Positions 33,951 through 45,227 are shown, counted from the first letter of the stretch. The stretch: 64,000 bases of DNA from Phycisphaerales bacterium (GCA_040217175.1 JAVJNT010000002.1:744001-808000), one strand, 5' to 3'. Notes: a model not told the origin generated them from the letters alone. Program-made: numbers and translations.

Positions 33951-34682
33951 TCAGAACTCGTTGGCACGCTTGTCGGCCGCATCGATCCAGGCCTGGGCCT
34001 GCTCGGCCCACGTCGTGCCCGGGGCCGCGCCGATCACCCTATTGAACCAGTCCCGGGCCTTGGTCGTCTCACCCATGCGGTCGTAGCCCCAGGCGACACC
34101 GATCATGAGCTGGCCCTTGAGGTCGATGGGCTGCTCGTTCCAGTTCTCGTAGAGCTTCGAGAGCGCCGCGATGGCGTCTTCGACCCCCTTGGCGGCGTAG
34201 CCCTTGGCCATGCGATCGATCGGGTGGTACGCGGCCAGATTCAACAGCGTGGTCGCCGTGACCACCCGCACGCCAGGATTCTCGGGCTCCAGGTCGCGAG
34301 CCCTGTCGAGATCGGCGAGCGCTTCGTTGGTGTGCCGCATGGCGGCCATGAAGTCGCCGGCTTCCGAGGCGCTCCCCGCGTCAAACATCCGGGCCGCACC
34401 TCGCCACGCGATGGCCTCGGCATTCTCCGAATCGACCTCGATCGCTTGTGTGCAGGCGTCGACCAATCGCTGCTTCGCGTCCGCATCGCCCTGGGCGGCA
34501 TCGACGAAGTCGGCGAATATCGCGCGCTCGAAGCCCCGGTAGCCGGAGCTCCCTGGATCGATCTTCATGAACTCGAACCGCGGCTGGGCGGCTTCCGCAG
34601 CATCGTGCTGTTCGGCCGGCTGGGCGAGCGCGAAGGGGGCAATGACGAGCAAGGTGACGACGGCTCTGCATGTGCTCTTCAC
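33951..34682 (-). CDS. Secreted TPR protein
   Basis: 243 residues from a GTG start at 34682 with AGGAG upstream; the N-terminus KSTCRAVVTLLVIAPFALAQ is a signal peptide. At least three TPR-like units follow (AKQRLVDACTQAIEVDSENA, ALADLDRARDLEPENPGVRV, AWGYDRMGETTKARDWFNRV). It probably works as an exported protein-protein scaffold. It converges with the gamma-glutamyltransferase gene, 3 bp apart, and follows the sulfotransferase gene on its strand by 45 bp. Confidence 0.75.
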   Translation of the reverse strand: MKSTCRAVVTLLVIAPFALAQPAEQHDAAEAAQPRFEFMKIDPGSSGYRGFERAIFADFVDAAQGDADAKQRLVDACTQAIEVDSENAEAIAWRGAARMFDAGSASEAGDFMAAMRHTNEALADLDRARDLEPENPGVRVVTATTLLNLAAYHPIDRMAKGYAAKGVEDAIAALSKLYENWNEQPIDLKGQLMIGVAWGYDRMGETTKARDWFNRVIGAAPGTTWAEQAQAWIDAADKRANEF

Positions 34683-34727
34683 GGGCGGGCTCCTGTCTGG
34701 CCAAGGCCGAAACGGCTCTCCCCGGTA

Positions 34728-36206
34728 TTACGCTTCCAGTGCGTGGGCTTTCAGGGACTCGCGCAGGGGGGCGATCAAGTCGCCGTACTTCGCCGCACGG
34801 CCCTTGGCCGACTTGTAGATCGGCCGGCGGACCTGGGTGACGCTCAGCGTGCGGTCGGCCCGGTTTGCCTCGTGCGGACGCAGGCATCGGTCGTCCCACG
34901 GCAGGCCGACGAAGTCGATAACCTTTCGAGCAACGGCGGGCAGGTCGCTGACCATGTCTTCGTACCGAATGGTCAGGAAGTCGTTGCCGCAGGCCTGCTG
35001 CCAGTGGGCGGCGAGGCGTTCGTTCTCGGCGTACACCGCGGCGAGATCGTCGAAGTCGGCGGCGTACGGGATGGACGATGGTCGCAGACGCTCAAAGTAG
35101 CACGACAGGCAGTTGTCGGCCGGATCGCGCCGCGTATGGATGAACTTTGCGCCCGGCAGGATGCGGTCGGCAAAGCCAAGCCGTCGCATGTTGGCCAGGT
35201 CCTTGTTGGAGATTATCTTGGCGCGCGGTGCCTTGGTCCGCATCGCCCTTTCGTACTGTTCGCCGGCAGCGGTGAGTTGCTCGGGCGACATGTCACGCAC
35301 GAATTCGGGCCAGTCCGTCGGTGCGAATCCCGTCTGCGCGCCGCGCAGGATGAGTTGCAGCGTGAAGTCTTCGTCGGCCCCGAACGCATCGGGATGGGCG
35401 TGGATGATCCGCTCGGTGAGCGTCGAACCGCTGCGGGGCATGCCCACGATGAACACGGCCCACGAGCCGTCGCACGCGGCACGCGGGGCCGAGCGCATCC
35501 ACGCTTCGCTGAAGGTCTCGATGATGCGGTCGTTCTCGGCGCGGTACTGATCGATGCTAAAGGGCATGCGCAGCATGTCATTCCCACGGCGAGCGGCGTC
35601 CAGCGCTTCGGCGTACTGCTTGTTGCGTTCATAAGCGCGGGCCATGGTGAGCATGAGGTTGCGCCGCTGCGGTTCCTCGGGCAGGTCGGCCCCCATCACG
35701 CGCTCGCCCAGCGTGATCGCCTCGTCGATCCTCTTCAACTCCATGAGCACCCGTACCCCGACCGCCGCCAGCGACGGGTTGGTTGGGTTCGCAGCCAGCG
35801 CGGGCTCGAGCGTCTTCCAGGCGCGCTTGAAGTTGCCCTGCATCTCGTACACCTCGGCGCGACCGGCGATGGCGGGCGGGAAGCCCGCGTCGATCTTGAT
35901 CGCGTCGGCATAGTGGGCGAGGGCGTCGCCCAAGCGGCCCGCGTGGACGTACGTCTCGGCAAGCTGGACCTGCTTGAGCGGCGAGGGCGCCGCGTTCTCG
36001 ACCACGAACTTCCGGTGCTCGAGGGCCTGATCGATGAAGCCCGTGGCCAGGCAGACCTCGCCCATCAGCATGCGGACGTCGGGATCCCGTGGCAGGTTCT
36101 CCAGGAGCGTGAGTCCCAGGGCGTAGGCCTGGGAAAAGTCGCCGCGGAGATTGGCCTCGCGGGCCTGCTGGACGAGTTGTCTCGATCGTTCGGGGCTGAG
36201 GCTCAT
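34728..36206 (-). CDS. TPR-sulfotransferase
   Basis: 492 residues. The first 230 are TPR repeats (RGDFSQAYALGLTLLENLPR, AGRLGDALAHYADAIKIDAG, QGNFKRAWKTLEPALAANPT). The rest is a sulfotransferase (Sulfotransfer_3 type): the PAPS 5'-phosphosulfate loop FIVGMPRSGSTLTERIIH (about 250), the 3'-phosphate region KFIHTRRDPADNCLSCYFER, and the C-terminal ADRTLSVTQVRRPIYKSAKG. Related TPR-sulfotransferases modify proteins, lipids or glycans; the acceptor is unknown. No signal peptide, so cytoplasmic. Confidence 0.87.
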   Translation of the reverse strand: MSLSPERSRQLVQQAREANLRGDFSQAYALGLTLLENLPRDPDVRMLMGEVCLATGFIDQALEHRKFVVENAAPSPLKQVQLAETYVHAGRLGDALAHYADAIKIDAGFPPAIAGRAEVYEMQGNFKRAWKTLEPALAANPTNPSLAAVGVRVLMELKRIDEAITLGERVMGADLPEEPQRRNLMLTMARAYERNKQYAEALDAARRGNDMLRMPFSIDQYRAENDRIIETFSEAWMRSAPRAACDGSWAVFIVGMPRSGSTLTERIIHAHPDAFGADEDFTLQLILRGAQTGFAPTDWPEFVRDMSPEQLTAAGEQYERAMRTKAPRAKIISNKDLANMRRLGFADRILPGAKFIHTRRDPADNCLSCYFERLRPSSIPYAADFDDLAAVYAENERLAAHWQQACGNDFLTIRYEDMVSDLPAVARKVIDFVGLPWDDRCLRPHEANRADRTLSVTQVRRPIYKSAKGRAAKYGDLIAPLRESLKAHALEA

Positions 36207-36297
36207 GGCCCCATCATAAACCGGGACGTGGCCTCGGCGAGGGGCCGCCCGACCGGCCCAAGCCTATCGTGAAACGCTCGTGCGGGGGGAGGTCGAC

Positions 36298-37329
36298 GTG
36301 CACAACCTGCTCAATCTTGACCCGTCGCTCGAGCCCATCCAGGGCGAGCTTGCCTCGTACCTCGGCCGCGTGGTCGATCGATTCGACGAAGCGCTCCAGA
36401 GCGACATCCTCGCCGTCCAGCGGCTGACCCAGCACGTCGAGCGATACCGCGGAAAGATGCTGCGCCCCGCGCTGGTGGCGCTCTCGGCGGGGACTGCCCA
36501 CGGCGATCTCGCCGCGGTGCTGCAAGGCCCCCCGGGCGCCGCGCTCGAGATCATCGGCGCCGTGTGCGAGATGGTGCACATGGCCACGCTCGTGCACGAC
36601 GATGTGCTCGACGAGGCCGACACGCGCCGCCGCGGCCGGACCGTGAACGCCATGAGCGGCAACGAGACCGCGGTCATCCTGGGCGACTACCTGATCGCCG
36701 GCGCCTACCACCTATGCTCGACGCTCGACGAGCAGGCCACGGCGCTCCGCGTGGCGCGCGCCAGCATGGTGGTGTGCAGCGGCGAGCTGCTCCAGCTCGA
36801 CCGGCGCGACGATCTTTCGCTCGACGAGGCGACCTACTTCGAGATCATCGATCGCAAGACGGCCGAGCTGATCGCCGCCGCGTGCGAACTCGGCGCGACC
36901 GCGGGCGGCGGATCGGCCGAGGCCATCGCCGCGCTGGAGGCCTTCGGCCGCCAGATCGGGGCGGCCTTCCAGGTTCGCGATGACCTGCTCGATCTCACCG
37001 GCCGCGAAGAGGTCGTCGGGAAGAGCGTGGGCCGCGACGCGCGAAAGGGCAAGTTGACGCTCCCGGTCATCCACCACCTTTCCCAGGCCGAACCCGCCGA
37101 GCGAGCCCACAGCCTCGCGTTGGCGCTGCAAGCGGCCGGCGATGACTCGGGCGACGCACCGGCCGAACTCCGCGGCCGCCTGGAGAGCACCGCATCGGTC
37201 CAGCACGCCCAGGCCGCCTCGGAGGCCATCGTGGGACGGGCTCGTGAGCGTCTGGAGCAGTTGGCCGACTCACCCTCCCGCCGCACGATGCTGGCGATGG
37301 CCGACGCGGTCGTGAATCGGTCGTTCTGA
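36298..37329 (+). CDS. Polyprenyl diphosphate synthase
   Basis: 343 residues. GTG 36298 is preferred to the GTG at 36280 because GGGGGGAGG lies just before it. The chain-elongation signatures are present: RGKMLRPALVALSAG, first Asp-rich motif LVHDDVLDEADTRRGR-like (DDVLDEAD), LGDYLIAGAYHL, and the second Asp motif FQVRDDLLDLTG followed by GKSVGRDARKGKLTLPVIH. It condenses IPP with allylic diphosphates to make a long-chain prenyl diphosphate for quinones or undecaprenyl-type carriers; the product length cannot be read with certainty. A UbiA-like protein lies at 60266. Confidence 0.9.
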   Translation: MHNLLNLDPSLEPIQGELASYLGRVVDRFDEALQSDILAVQRLTQHVERYRGKMLRPALVALSAGTAHGDLAAVLQGPPGAALEIIGAVCEMVHMATLVHDDVLDEADTRRRGRTVNAMSGNETAVILGDYLIAGAYHLCSTLDEQATALRVARASMVVCSGELLQLDRRDDLSLDEATYFEIIDRKTAELIAAACELGATAGGGSAEAIAALEAFGRQIGAAFQVRDDLLDLTGREEVVGKSVGRDARKGKLTLPVIHHLSQAEPAERAHSLALALQAAGDDSGDAPAELRGRLESTASVQHAQAASEAIVGRARERLEQLADSPSRRTMLAMADAVVNRSF

Positions 37330-37425
37330 GGCATTACGAGCGGGTCATTGCCGCACGCGCGGGCCTTTGGTCTGCGAGCGCGCAATAATGTCTTTCCGGT
37401 GGACGAACCCGCCGGAACCAGCCCC

Positions 37426-37510
37426 GGGCGTGTGCCAGAGTGGACTAATGGGGCGGATTGCAAATCCGTTTGGCGAAAGCCGTTCGTGGGTTCGAATCCC
37501 ACCGCGCCCT
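37426..37510 (+). tRNA. tRNA-Cys (anticodon GCA) with a long variable arm
   Basis: 85 nt. Acceptor GGGCGUG pairs with CGCGCCC, discriminator U73 (a cysteine identity element), three-pair D stem CCA/UGG with a large loop, anticodon stem GCGGA/UCCGU with loop UUGCAAA (anticodon GCA), T arm GUGGG UUCGAAU CCCAC. Between the anticodon and T stems lie 16 nt, UUGGCGAAAGCCGUUC, which form a UGGC-GAAA-GCCG hairpin, i.e. a class II-type variable arm. Canonical bacterial tRNA-Cys has a short variable loop. CCA is not encoded. Confidence 0.9.
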
Positions 37511-37566
37511 CTTTTCCTTCGCGATCGTCGCGACACCCGAAAACTTCCCGATCGGAGGCTCTTCTT

Positions 37567-38736
37567 ATGACCACCGCCGCACCCGCCCAGAAGGCCGGCC
37601 TCGAAGGCGTCGTCGCCGGCGACACCGCGATCTGCAACGTCGAGCAAGACGCCCTGATCTATCGCGGCTACGAGATCCACGACCTGGCCGACAACGCCAG
37701 CTTCGAGGAGGTCGCCTACCTCCTGCTCGAGGGCGAGAAGCCGACCGGAGAGCAGCTCCAGTTCTTCAAGGACGAGCTCATCGCCAACCGTGCCCTGCCC
37801 ACGCAGGTCATCGACTACCTCAAGACCGTCAAGCCCATGGTCATCGCCGGCAGCGCGGTGCCGATGGACATCCTGCGGACGGCCGTCAGCATGCTGGCCA
37901 ACCTCGACAAGGAGTGCCAGGACATCTCCGCCGAGGCCAACCTGCGCAAGGCCAAGCGGCTGACCGCGAAGATCCCCACCATCATCGGGCACATGCAGAA
38001 CGTCATCGACGGCCGCGAGATCGTCGCGCCCGACACCGGCGGGGACGCCAACCTGAGCCACGCCGCCAACATGCTCTACCTCATGAGCGGCGAGCGGCCC
38101 GATGCCGAGGCCGACAAGGTCGTCGACGTCTCGCTCACGCTCTACGCCGAGCACGATTACAACGCCAGCACGTTCACAAGCCGCGTCATCGCCGGCACGC
38201 TGAGCGACATGCATGGCGCGGTCACGGGCGCCATCGCCGCCCTCAAGGGCCCGCTGCACGGCGGCGCCAACGAAGCCGCCATGGACATGCTCCGCGAGAT
38301 CATGAGCGACCTCGATGGAAAGATCGAGAAGCCCGCCGTCGAAGACTGGATGCGCAAGGCGTTCACCGAGAAGCGCAAGCTCATGGGCTTCGGCCACCGC
38401 GTCTACAAGAACGGCGACCACCGCGCCCCGATCCTCCACAAGCTTGGCCGCGCCGCCGCCGAGAAGCGTGGGGCCGAGTTCGTCAAGTGGTTCGACCTGG
38501 GCGAGATCGTCCAGCAGATCATGCTCGATGAGAAGAGCATCCACCCCAACGTCGACTTCCCCTGCGGCATGACGTACTACGCGCTCGGCATCCCCGTGCC
38601 GCAGTACACGCCCATCTTCGTGGCCGCACGCATCACCGGCTGGGCCGCCCACATCATGGAGCAGCACGCCAACAACCGCCTCATCCGCCCGCGGGCCAAC
38701 TACGTGGGTCCCGACCTGCGCAAGTGGAACGGCTAA
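37567..38736 (+). CDS. gltA: Citrate synthase
   Basis: 389 residues; ATG 37567 has GGAGG 8 bp upstream. It condenses acetyl-CoA with oxaloacetate at the entry of the TCA cycle. Catalytic elements are visible: PLHGGANEAAMDML (first His), GFGHRVYKNGDHRAPIL (second His) and NVDFPCGMTYYALGIP (Asp). The length and the N-terminal GLEGVVAGDTAICNVEQDAL fit the short type shared with 2-methylcitrate synthase (PrpC), so a methylcitrate role cannot be excluded. It follows tRNA-Cys by 56 bp and precedes tryptophan dioxygenase by 9 bp. Confidence 0.92.
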   Translation: MTTAAPAQKAGLEGVVAGDTAICNVEQDALIYRGYEIHDLADNASFEEVAYLLLEGEKPTGEQLQFFKDELIANRALPTQVIDYLKTVKPMVIAGSAVPMDILRTAVSMLANLDKECQDISAEANLRKAKRLTAKIPTIIGHMQNVIDGREIVAPDTGGDANLSHAANMLYLMSGERPDAEADKVVDVSLTLYAEHDYNASTFTSRVIAGTLSDMHGAVTGAIAALKGPLHGGANEAAMDMLREIMSDLDGKIEKPAVEDWMRKAFTEKRKLMGFGHRVYKNGDHRAPILHKLGRAAAEKRGAEFVKWFDLGEIVQQIMLDEKSIHPNVDFPCGMTYYALGIPVPQYTPIFVAARITGWAAHIMEQHANNRLIRPRANYVGPDLRKWNG

Positions 38737-38745
38737 GACCGCCAC

Positions 38746-39591
38746 ATGTCCCAGCGCGAGTTCGAGTCGACGCTCCACACCGATCTGGCCGACCGTATGA
38801 CCTACGGCGGCTATCTACATCTCGAGAAGATCCTCACGGCCCAGCAGCCGTTGAGCAATCCGCCGCACCACGACGAGATGCTCTTCGTCATCCAGCACCA
38901 GACCACCGAGCTGTGGCTGAAGCTGATGATCCACGAGCTGCGGGCCGCAATCGTGGCCGTGCAGCGGGGCGACCTCGAGCCGTCCTTCAAGATCCTCGCT
39001 CGCGTCAAGCACGTCCTCCAGCAGCTCTTGAACCAATGGAGCGTGCTCGCGACGCTCACGCCGACCGAGTACGCCCAGTTCCGAGGCGTGCTGGGCAACG
39101 CCAGCGGCTTCCAGAGCTTCCAGTACCGGCTCGTCGAGTTCCTGCTGGGCAACAAGGACCGGCGGATGCTCAAGGTGCACGAGCACGACCAGGCCAACCA
39201 CGCGGAGCTCAAGGCCGCCCTCGAAGCGCCGAGCATCTACGACGCCTTTCTCGCGTACATGCACGGCCAGGGCCTGCCCGTTCCCAAGGACGTCGTGGAG
39301 CGCGACTTCAGCGAGCCGCGAGAGATGGACGAACGCGTGATCGCCGTGCTCAAGACGGTCTACGAGAACCCCCACGAGCACTGGGCCAGCTACGAGATGG
39401 CCGAGAAGCTCGTCGACGTCGACGACCAGTTCGGCCAGTGGCGCTACCGCCACCTGCGCACGGTGCACCGCATCATCGGCATGAAGCGCGGCACCGGCGG
39501 ATCCAGCGGCGTGCCATTCCTTCGCCAGATGATCGACCACCAGTTCTTCCCGGAGCTGTGGGAGGTGCGCACGCGGATCGAAGAGCTGTAA
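38746..39591 (+). CDS. kynA: Tryptophan 2,3-dioxygenase
   Basis: 281 residues, the family's usual size. It opens tryptophan to N-formylkynurenine with a heme. Diagnostic parts: [56 protein letters not shown], and [20 protein letters not shown] with the proximal histidine and the ligand-binding GTGGSSG loop, ending [17 protein letters not shown]. It is 9 bp downstream of citrate synthase and likely cotranscribed. Other kynurenine-pathway genes are not in the window. Confidence 0.95.
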   Translation: MSQREFESTLHTDLADRMTYGGYLHLEKILTAQQPLSNPPHHDEMLFVIQHQTTELWLKLMIHELRAAIVAVQRGDLEPSFKILARVKHVLQQLLNQWSVLATLTPTEYAQFRGVLGNASGFQSFQYRLVEFLLGNKDRRMLKVHEHDQANHAELKAALEAPSIYDAFLAYMHGQGLPVPKDVVERDFSEPREMDERVIAVLKTVYENPHEHWASYEMAEKLVDVDDQFGQWRYRHLRTVHRIIGMKRGTGGSSGVPFLRQMIDHQFFPELWEVRTRIEEL

Positions 39592-39613
39592 GGATCCCCG
39601 TCGACTCGGCTTG

Positions 39614-40939
39614 CTACTCGCACCCGGCGTCGAACTGCGTCTGGAACGCCAGGAAATCAAACAGCGTGAATTGCCCGTCGCCGTCCATATCGGCGCGCGG
39701 GTGGCGGTCATCGAAGAGGTTCTGGAAAGCCAGGAAGTCGAAGATCGTTAGCGATCCGTCTTCGTCGAAGTCTACCTCGCACCCCAGGCGGGGCAGGGTG
39801 ACACGGAAGGCTTCCTTGATGCCAAACTGGTTGATGCCGTAGCCAACGATGATCGTGCCGTCGTCGGAGATCGACGTCGCCTCGAGCAGGCCGCGCCATT
39901 CGCCGGCCTCGAACAGGCCAAACTCATCGACCAGCCACTCCTGGAGCAGCCGCACGCTGCCGTCCTCGAACCACACGGCCGCGGCGTAGGGCCCACCGAC
40001 GACGAAAACGCCGACCGTTCCAACCATCAAGCCGCCGTGCTCCGAGGCATCGTTGACCGCATCATCGATGAGCCTGAAGCCAGCCGGACCGATGGTGTCC
40101 AGGATCTCGATGCCCGTGTCCTCGCGCCACACCGCAGGCTTCGCAGGATTCGTAAAGGGGTCGTAGTCGATGGGTAGCAGCGTCCCCGTCACGACAGACG
40201 CATCCGGAGAAATGCCGAGGATGGTGAAGTCCGCGTAACCGTCGGGCAGCGTCGCGTCGGCGGCCTGCGGCACGCCATCCGTCCACAACACGATGCGGTC
40301 GACGCCGCCGGGCCCGCCGAACTGGCTGCCGAAGATGATGCGTCCATCGGTGCTGATCCGATTCGCCTGTCCGCCGGTACGCCCCTGCAGCAGCGGGAGG
40401 CGATCGACCGCGCCGCTGGCCGGATCCCACGAAACGGGCTGTCGGCGCCGGGCTTCGTCGAAAGAAACGCCCACGGCGAGTGAACCATGACCGTTCAGGT
40501 CGCCGACGACCGTGTAGGTGCCCGAGAGCGGCAACGCATCGGGCAACGGCTGGAGTTCGACGCCCAGCTGGCCCAACTGCCAGGCCATCGACAGCCGGAC
40601 GAACGTGCCGTCCCGGAACGTGTTCCATCCGCCGACGGTCACGAGTCCGAGCTCGCTCACGGCCACGCCGCGACCGGGCGTGAAGTTGCCATCCGGATCC
40701 CGAAGGAACTCGGGAAAGAACGCAAACTCGTCCCACGACGCGACGAGCGTACCCATGTCGGTATCGTCACCGCCGGTCGCGACCAGGCCGTCCGGGCTCA
40801 AGGCGTCCGCGCGGCTGCCGACGAGCGACGCCCCCATGCCGCTGTATCCCATGCCCCGGAACGTCGCGTCCTGCGCCGACGCAATGCTCGTAAGAGCGAG
40901 AACCGAAGCGAGCACGGTGCGTGCGACGTGCTTTCTCAT
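39614..40939 (-). CDS. Secreted HAF-repeat-like protein with GC-type dockerin tail
   Basis: 441 residues; ATG 40939 (MRKHVARTVLASVLALTSIASAQ) behind a GGGGG site is preferred over an upstream in-frame start. The body has repeated strands with SxDG turns (ADALSPDGLVATGG, ANRISTDGRIIFGS, ILGISPDASVVTG, ATSISDDGTIIVGYG) as in HAF-type propellers of PEP-CTERM-like secreted proteins. The dockerin pair (DFDEDGSLTIFDFLAFQNLF, DMDGDGQFTLFDFLAFQ) ends in GCE. It is the only dockerin gene away from the 1055-17708 block. Confidence 0.8.
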   Translation of the reverse strand: MRKHVARTVLASVLALTSIASAQDATFRGMGYSGMGASLVGSRADALSPDGLVATGGDDTDMGTLVASWDEFAFFPEFLRDPDGNFTPGRGVAVSELGLVTVGGWNTFRDGTFVRLSMAWQLGQLGVELQPLPDALPLSGTYTVVGDLNGHGSLAVGVSFDEARRRQPVSWDPASGAVDRLPLLQGRTGGQANRISTDGRIIFGSQFGGPGGVDRIVLWTDGVPQAADATLPDGYADFTILGISPDASVVTGTLLPIDYDPFTNPAKPAVWREDTGIEILDTIGPAGFRLIDDAVNDASEHGGLMVGTVGVFVVGGPYAAAVWFEDGSVRLLQEWLVDEFGLFEAGEWRGLLEATSISDDGTIIVGYGINQFGIKEAFRVTLPRLGCEVDFDEDGSLTIFDFLAFQNLFDDRHPRADMDGDGQFTLFDFLAFQTQFDAGCE

Positions 40940-41015
40940 CGTGCATCCCCCCTGAATCCAAGCGCCAGATGCACGCCATCGGCTCGAAACTGCGAGCATG
41001 TCCCGGCGGAGTCGA

Positions 41016-41870
41016 TCAGGCGTCGCCGGCTGGCAACTCGATGACGAAGTCGGTGCCGCGTCCTTCTTCGCTGGTGAAACTCAATACGCCGCCGCTCGCC
41101 TGGATGATCCGTCGGCTCGTCGGCAGGCCCAGGCCCGTTCCGCCCTGCTTCGTCGTGAAGTAGGGGTGGAACACCCGATCGGCGGTATCGTCGGGCATGC
41201 CCGGACCCGTGTCCGTCACGTGGACTTCGATCCACCCGTCGCGCGGTCGGCGACGAACACGCAGCATAAGTTCCTTCGGCAGAGTGCCTGAGACTTCAGC
41301 CATCGCCTGCGTCGCGTTGAGCATCAGATTCAACACGGCCTGCTTCAGGCGCGGCGCATCGACGCTCACCCAGGCAGGCTCCCCGGCAAGTTCCACGCGG
41401 ATGCGCACGCCTCGGCTCTCGGCCTGAGGCAGGAAGAAGTCGGCGAGTTCTTCGACGAGGCGATTGACGTCGACGCGCGTCGGGCTCAGCCGAAGCTCGC
41501 CCGCGAAGTCGAGGAAGTCGCTCAGGATGTCCCCGAGCCGCTCGACCTCGCGCTTGAGCGTGCCCGCCCGGCGGACGAGGCGGCCACGCTGCTGCTCGTC
41601 AACCGAGGGCAGGTCGCCTACGGCTTCGGCCAAGAGCTGCGCGTTCATGCCGATGGTCGAGAGCGGGTTCTTGATCTCGTGGGCCAACCCGCCGGTCATC
41701 GAGCCGATCTCGGCCAGGTGCTCGGCGGCCCGAGCGCGACCCTCGGCCTGCCGCGCTCGACGCATCAACACGCGCGTGGCCCACCAACCGGCGCCGGCCG
41801 CGACCAGCAGCCCGGCTCCGAATCCCGCGAGCATGTTCGTGAATGGGGTGCCCCAGGCCTCGACCGACAT
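41016..41870 (-). CDS. Sensor histidine kinase
   Basis: 284 residues with one N-terminal membrane segment (ML AGFGAGLLVAAGAGWWAT, about 13-32). The DHp box GSMTGGLAHEIKNPLSTIG carries phosphorylatable His64. The HATPase_c domain shows LNLMLNATQAM (N box), DTGPGMPDDTADRVFHPYFT (G1/F boxes) and GGTGLGLPTSRRI (G2). There is almost no periplasmic sensor, so it may sense membrane state or a cytoplasmic partner. No response regulator is adjacent, making it an orphan kinase. It precedes nothing obvious; the cold-shock gene lies 26 bp upstream on the same strand. Confidence 0.88.
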   Translation of the reverse strand: MSVEAWGTPFTNMLAGFGAGLLVAAGAGWWATRVLMRRARQAEGRARAAEHLAEIGSMTGGLAHEIKNPLSTIGMNAQLLAEAVGDLPSVDEQQRGRLVRRAGTLKREVERLGDILSDFLDFAGELRLSPTRVDVNRLVEELADFFLPQAESRGVRIRVELAGEPAWVSVDAPRLKQAVLNLMLNATQAMAEVSGTLPKELMLRVRRRPRDGWIEVHVTDTGPGMPDDTADRVFHPYFTTKQGGTGLGLPTSRRIIQASGGVLSFTSEEGRGTDFVIELPAGDA

Positions 41871-41896
41871 GTGCTCAGGGTAGTGGCCCGCCCGAA

Positions 41897-42181
41897 CTAC
41901 CGACGCGGCGAACGCTTGACGCTGTCGGGATCGGGCCTGGTCTCGACGACGCCCGTCCGTTCGACGCGCGTGGCCTTCCAGCCCTTGTCGGTCTTCTTCG
42001 CGTCGTACTCCACGGTGGAGCCATCGCGCAGCGAGCGATAGCCCGCGCCCTTGATGACCGAGTAGTGCACCATGACGTCCTGGCCCTGCGGACCGATGAT
42101 GAAGCCGTACCCCTTACGGGCATCGAACCACTTCACCTCGCCCTCGATGCCTTCCAGCAGGTCGGTCGGCTGCTCGGTCAT
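41897..42181 (-). CDS. Cold-shock domain protein
   Basis: 94 residues, ATG 42181 (MTEQPTDLLEGIEGEVKWFD). The CSD motifs are GEVKWFDARKGYGFI (RNP1) and DVMVHYSVIKGAG (RNP2), with a conserved-looking YDAKKTDKGWKATRVE strand. It binds single-stranded nucleic acid as an RNA chaperone. It is longer than CspA (about 70 residues), with a basic C-terminal tail (SVKRSPRR) and the substitution of the usual Phe-rich VHFSAI by VHYSVI. A hairpin lies about 70 nt upstream in the presumed leader, and pnp is encoded upstream. Confidence 0.87.
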   Translation of the reverse strand: MTEQPTDLLEGIEGEVKWFDARKGYGFIIGPQGQDVMVHYSVIKGAGYRSLRDGSTVEYDAKKTDKGWKATRVERTGVVETRPDPDSVKRSPRR

Positions 42182-42249
42182 GAGCGCTGCTCCGCCGTCC
42201 AAGCCCGCGAACAGCCCCACGCCGCGAGTGCCTTGGACGGCCCGCAATC

Positions 42250-42268
42250 GGATCGGTCGGGCCGATCC
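42250..42268 (-). promoter_or_regulatory. Hairpin in the presumed csp mRNA leader
   Basis: GGATCGG (42250-42256) and CCGATCC (42262-42268) form a perfect 7-bp stem with a 5-nt loop, about 70 nt upstream of the cold-shock start codon. Long structured leaders that respond to temperature are known for csp mRNAs; a role here is inference. Confidence 0.4.
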
Positions 42269-42319
42269 ACGCTGGGCTTTCCTAGGTTATCAATTCGGCG
42301 AGGCGAGCGTAACGCGAAA

Positions 42320-42361
42320 TTGGCCACCAGAGGCCACTTTGGTGCAATCTTCGCCGAATCG
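42320..42361. repeat. Second copy of the GGCCA 10-bp-phased element
   Basis: TTGGCCACCA GAGGCCACTT and the following AATCTTCGC align with 910-950 over about 42 bp with roughly 70 percent identity counted by eye and a single 1-nt gap. Confidence 0.45.
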
Positions 42362-42442
42362 ACACCAAAAGTGTCGCAAACTCGCCAAAACAGCAGGCGG
42401 ATACCCCTCGTTTCGGGGAACCGCCCGCCGCATCCGGTCATC

Positions 42443-42468
42443 AAAAAGACCCGCAGTGATGCGGGTCT
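42443..42468 (-). terminator. Intrinsic terminator of pnp
   Basis: On the minus strand AGACCCGC-ATCACT-GCGGGTCT is an 8-bp stem followed by TTTTTGA. It begins 33 nt after the pnp stop codon. Confidence 0.85.
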
Positions 42469-42500
42469 GGTGAAAACTCAAATCTTGGCGTGCGAGGCGA

Positions 42501-44867
<2,367 letters not shown>

Positions 44868-45203
44868 ATGAAAGTACCTCTATCACCAGGAGCCGGGCGA
44901 ACTCGGTCCGCGGGCTCGGCTATCAGCGAACACCGGCATCAGCAGGGTGACGCCGGCCGCGAGGGAGAGAGGGACGAGGAGGTGGAAGGGGCAGAGGACG
45001 TAAGGCAGTGTCGCTGCAAGATGTTGCACCCGCACTGCGTCGCGCCGACTGCTCCTTCGGCCTTCCGGAACCCTCGCATGAAGATGGACCGACCGGGCGC
45101 GAATCGCCCGTGACTTGCGGTCCGGATGTGGAACGGGACGGCCTCTTTCCCCGACGCCCATGCGCCGGGCCCGACCCGGAAATGCCTCGAAACAAAACGA
45201 AAC
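44868..45203 (-). other. Long intergenic/leader region upstream of pnp
   Basis: 336 bp between the pnp start and the rpsO terminator. No gene seen on either strand. The minus strand is pyrimidine-rich near 44950-45000. PNPase autoregulation through its 5' leader is known in enterobacteria; no equivalent hairpin could be identified with confidence here. Confidence 0.35.
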
Positions 45204-45227
45204 AAAAAAGCCCCCTCGTGGGGCTTT
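45204..45227 (-). terminator. Intrinsic terminator of rpsO
   Basis: On the minus strand AAAGCCCC-ACGAG-GGGGCTTT forms an 8-bp stem followed by a T-run (TTTTTTG including stem bases). It lies 16 nt after the rpsO stop. Confidence 0.88.

Larger units (their letters stand above)
42182..42500 (-). other. Leader of the cold-shock gene and pnp-csp intergenic region
   Basis: No protein gene seen. In order from pnp it holds the pnp terminator (42443-42468), an extended hairpin GGCGG-CCCC...GGGG-CCGCC (42396-42425), a hairpin GACAC-CAAAA-GTGTC (42361-42375), a copy of the GGCCA element (42320-42361), and the hairpin GGATCGG-TCGGG-CCGATCC (42250-42268). Confidence 0.5.
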
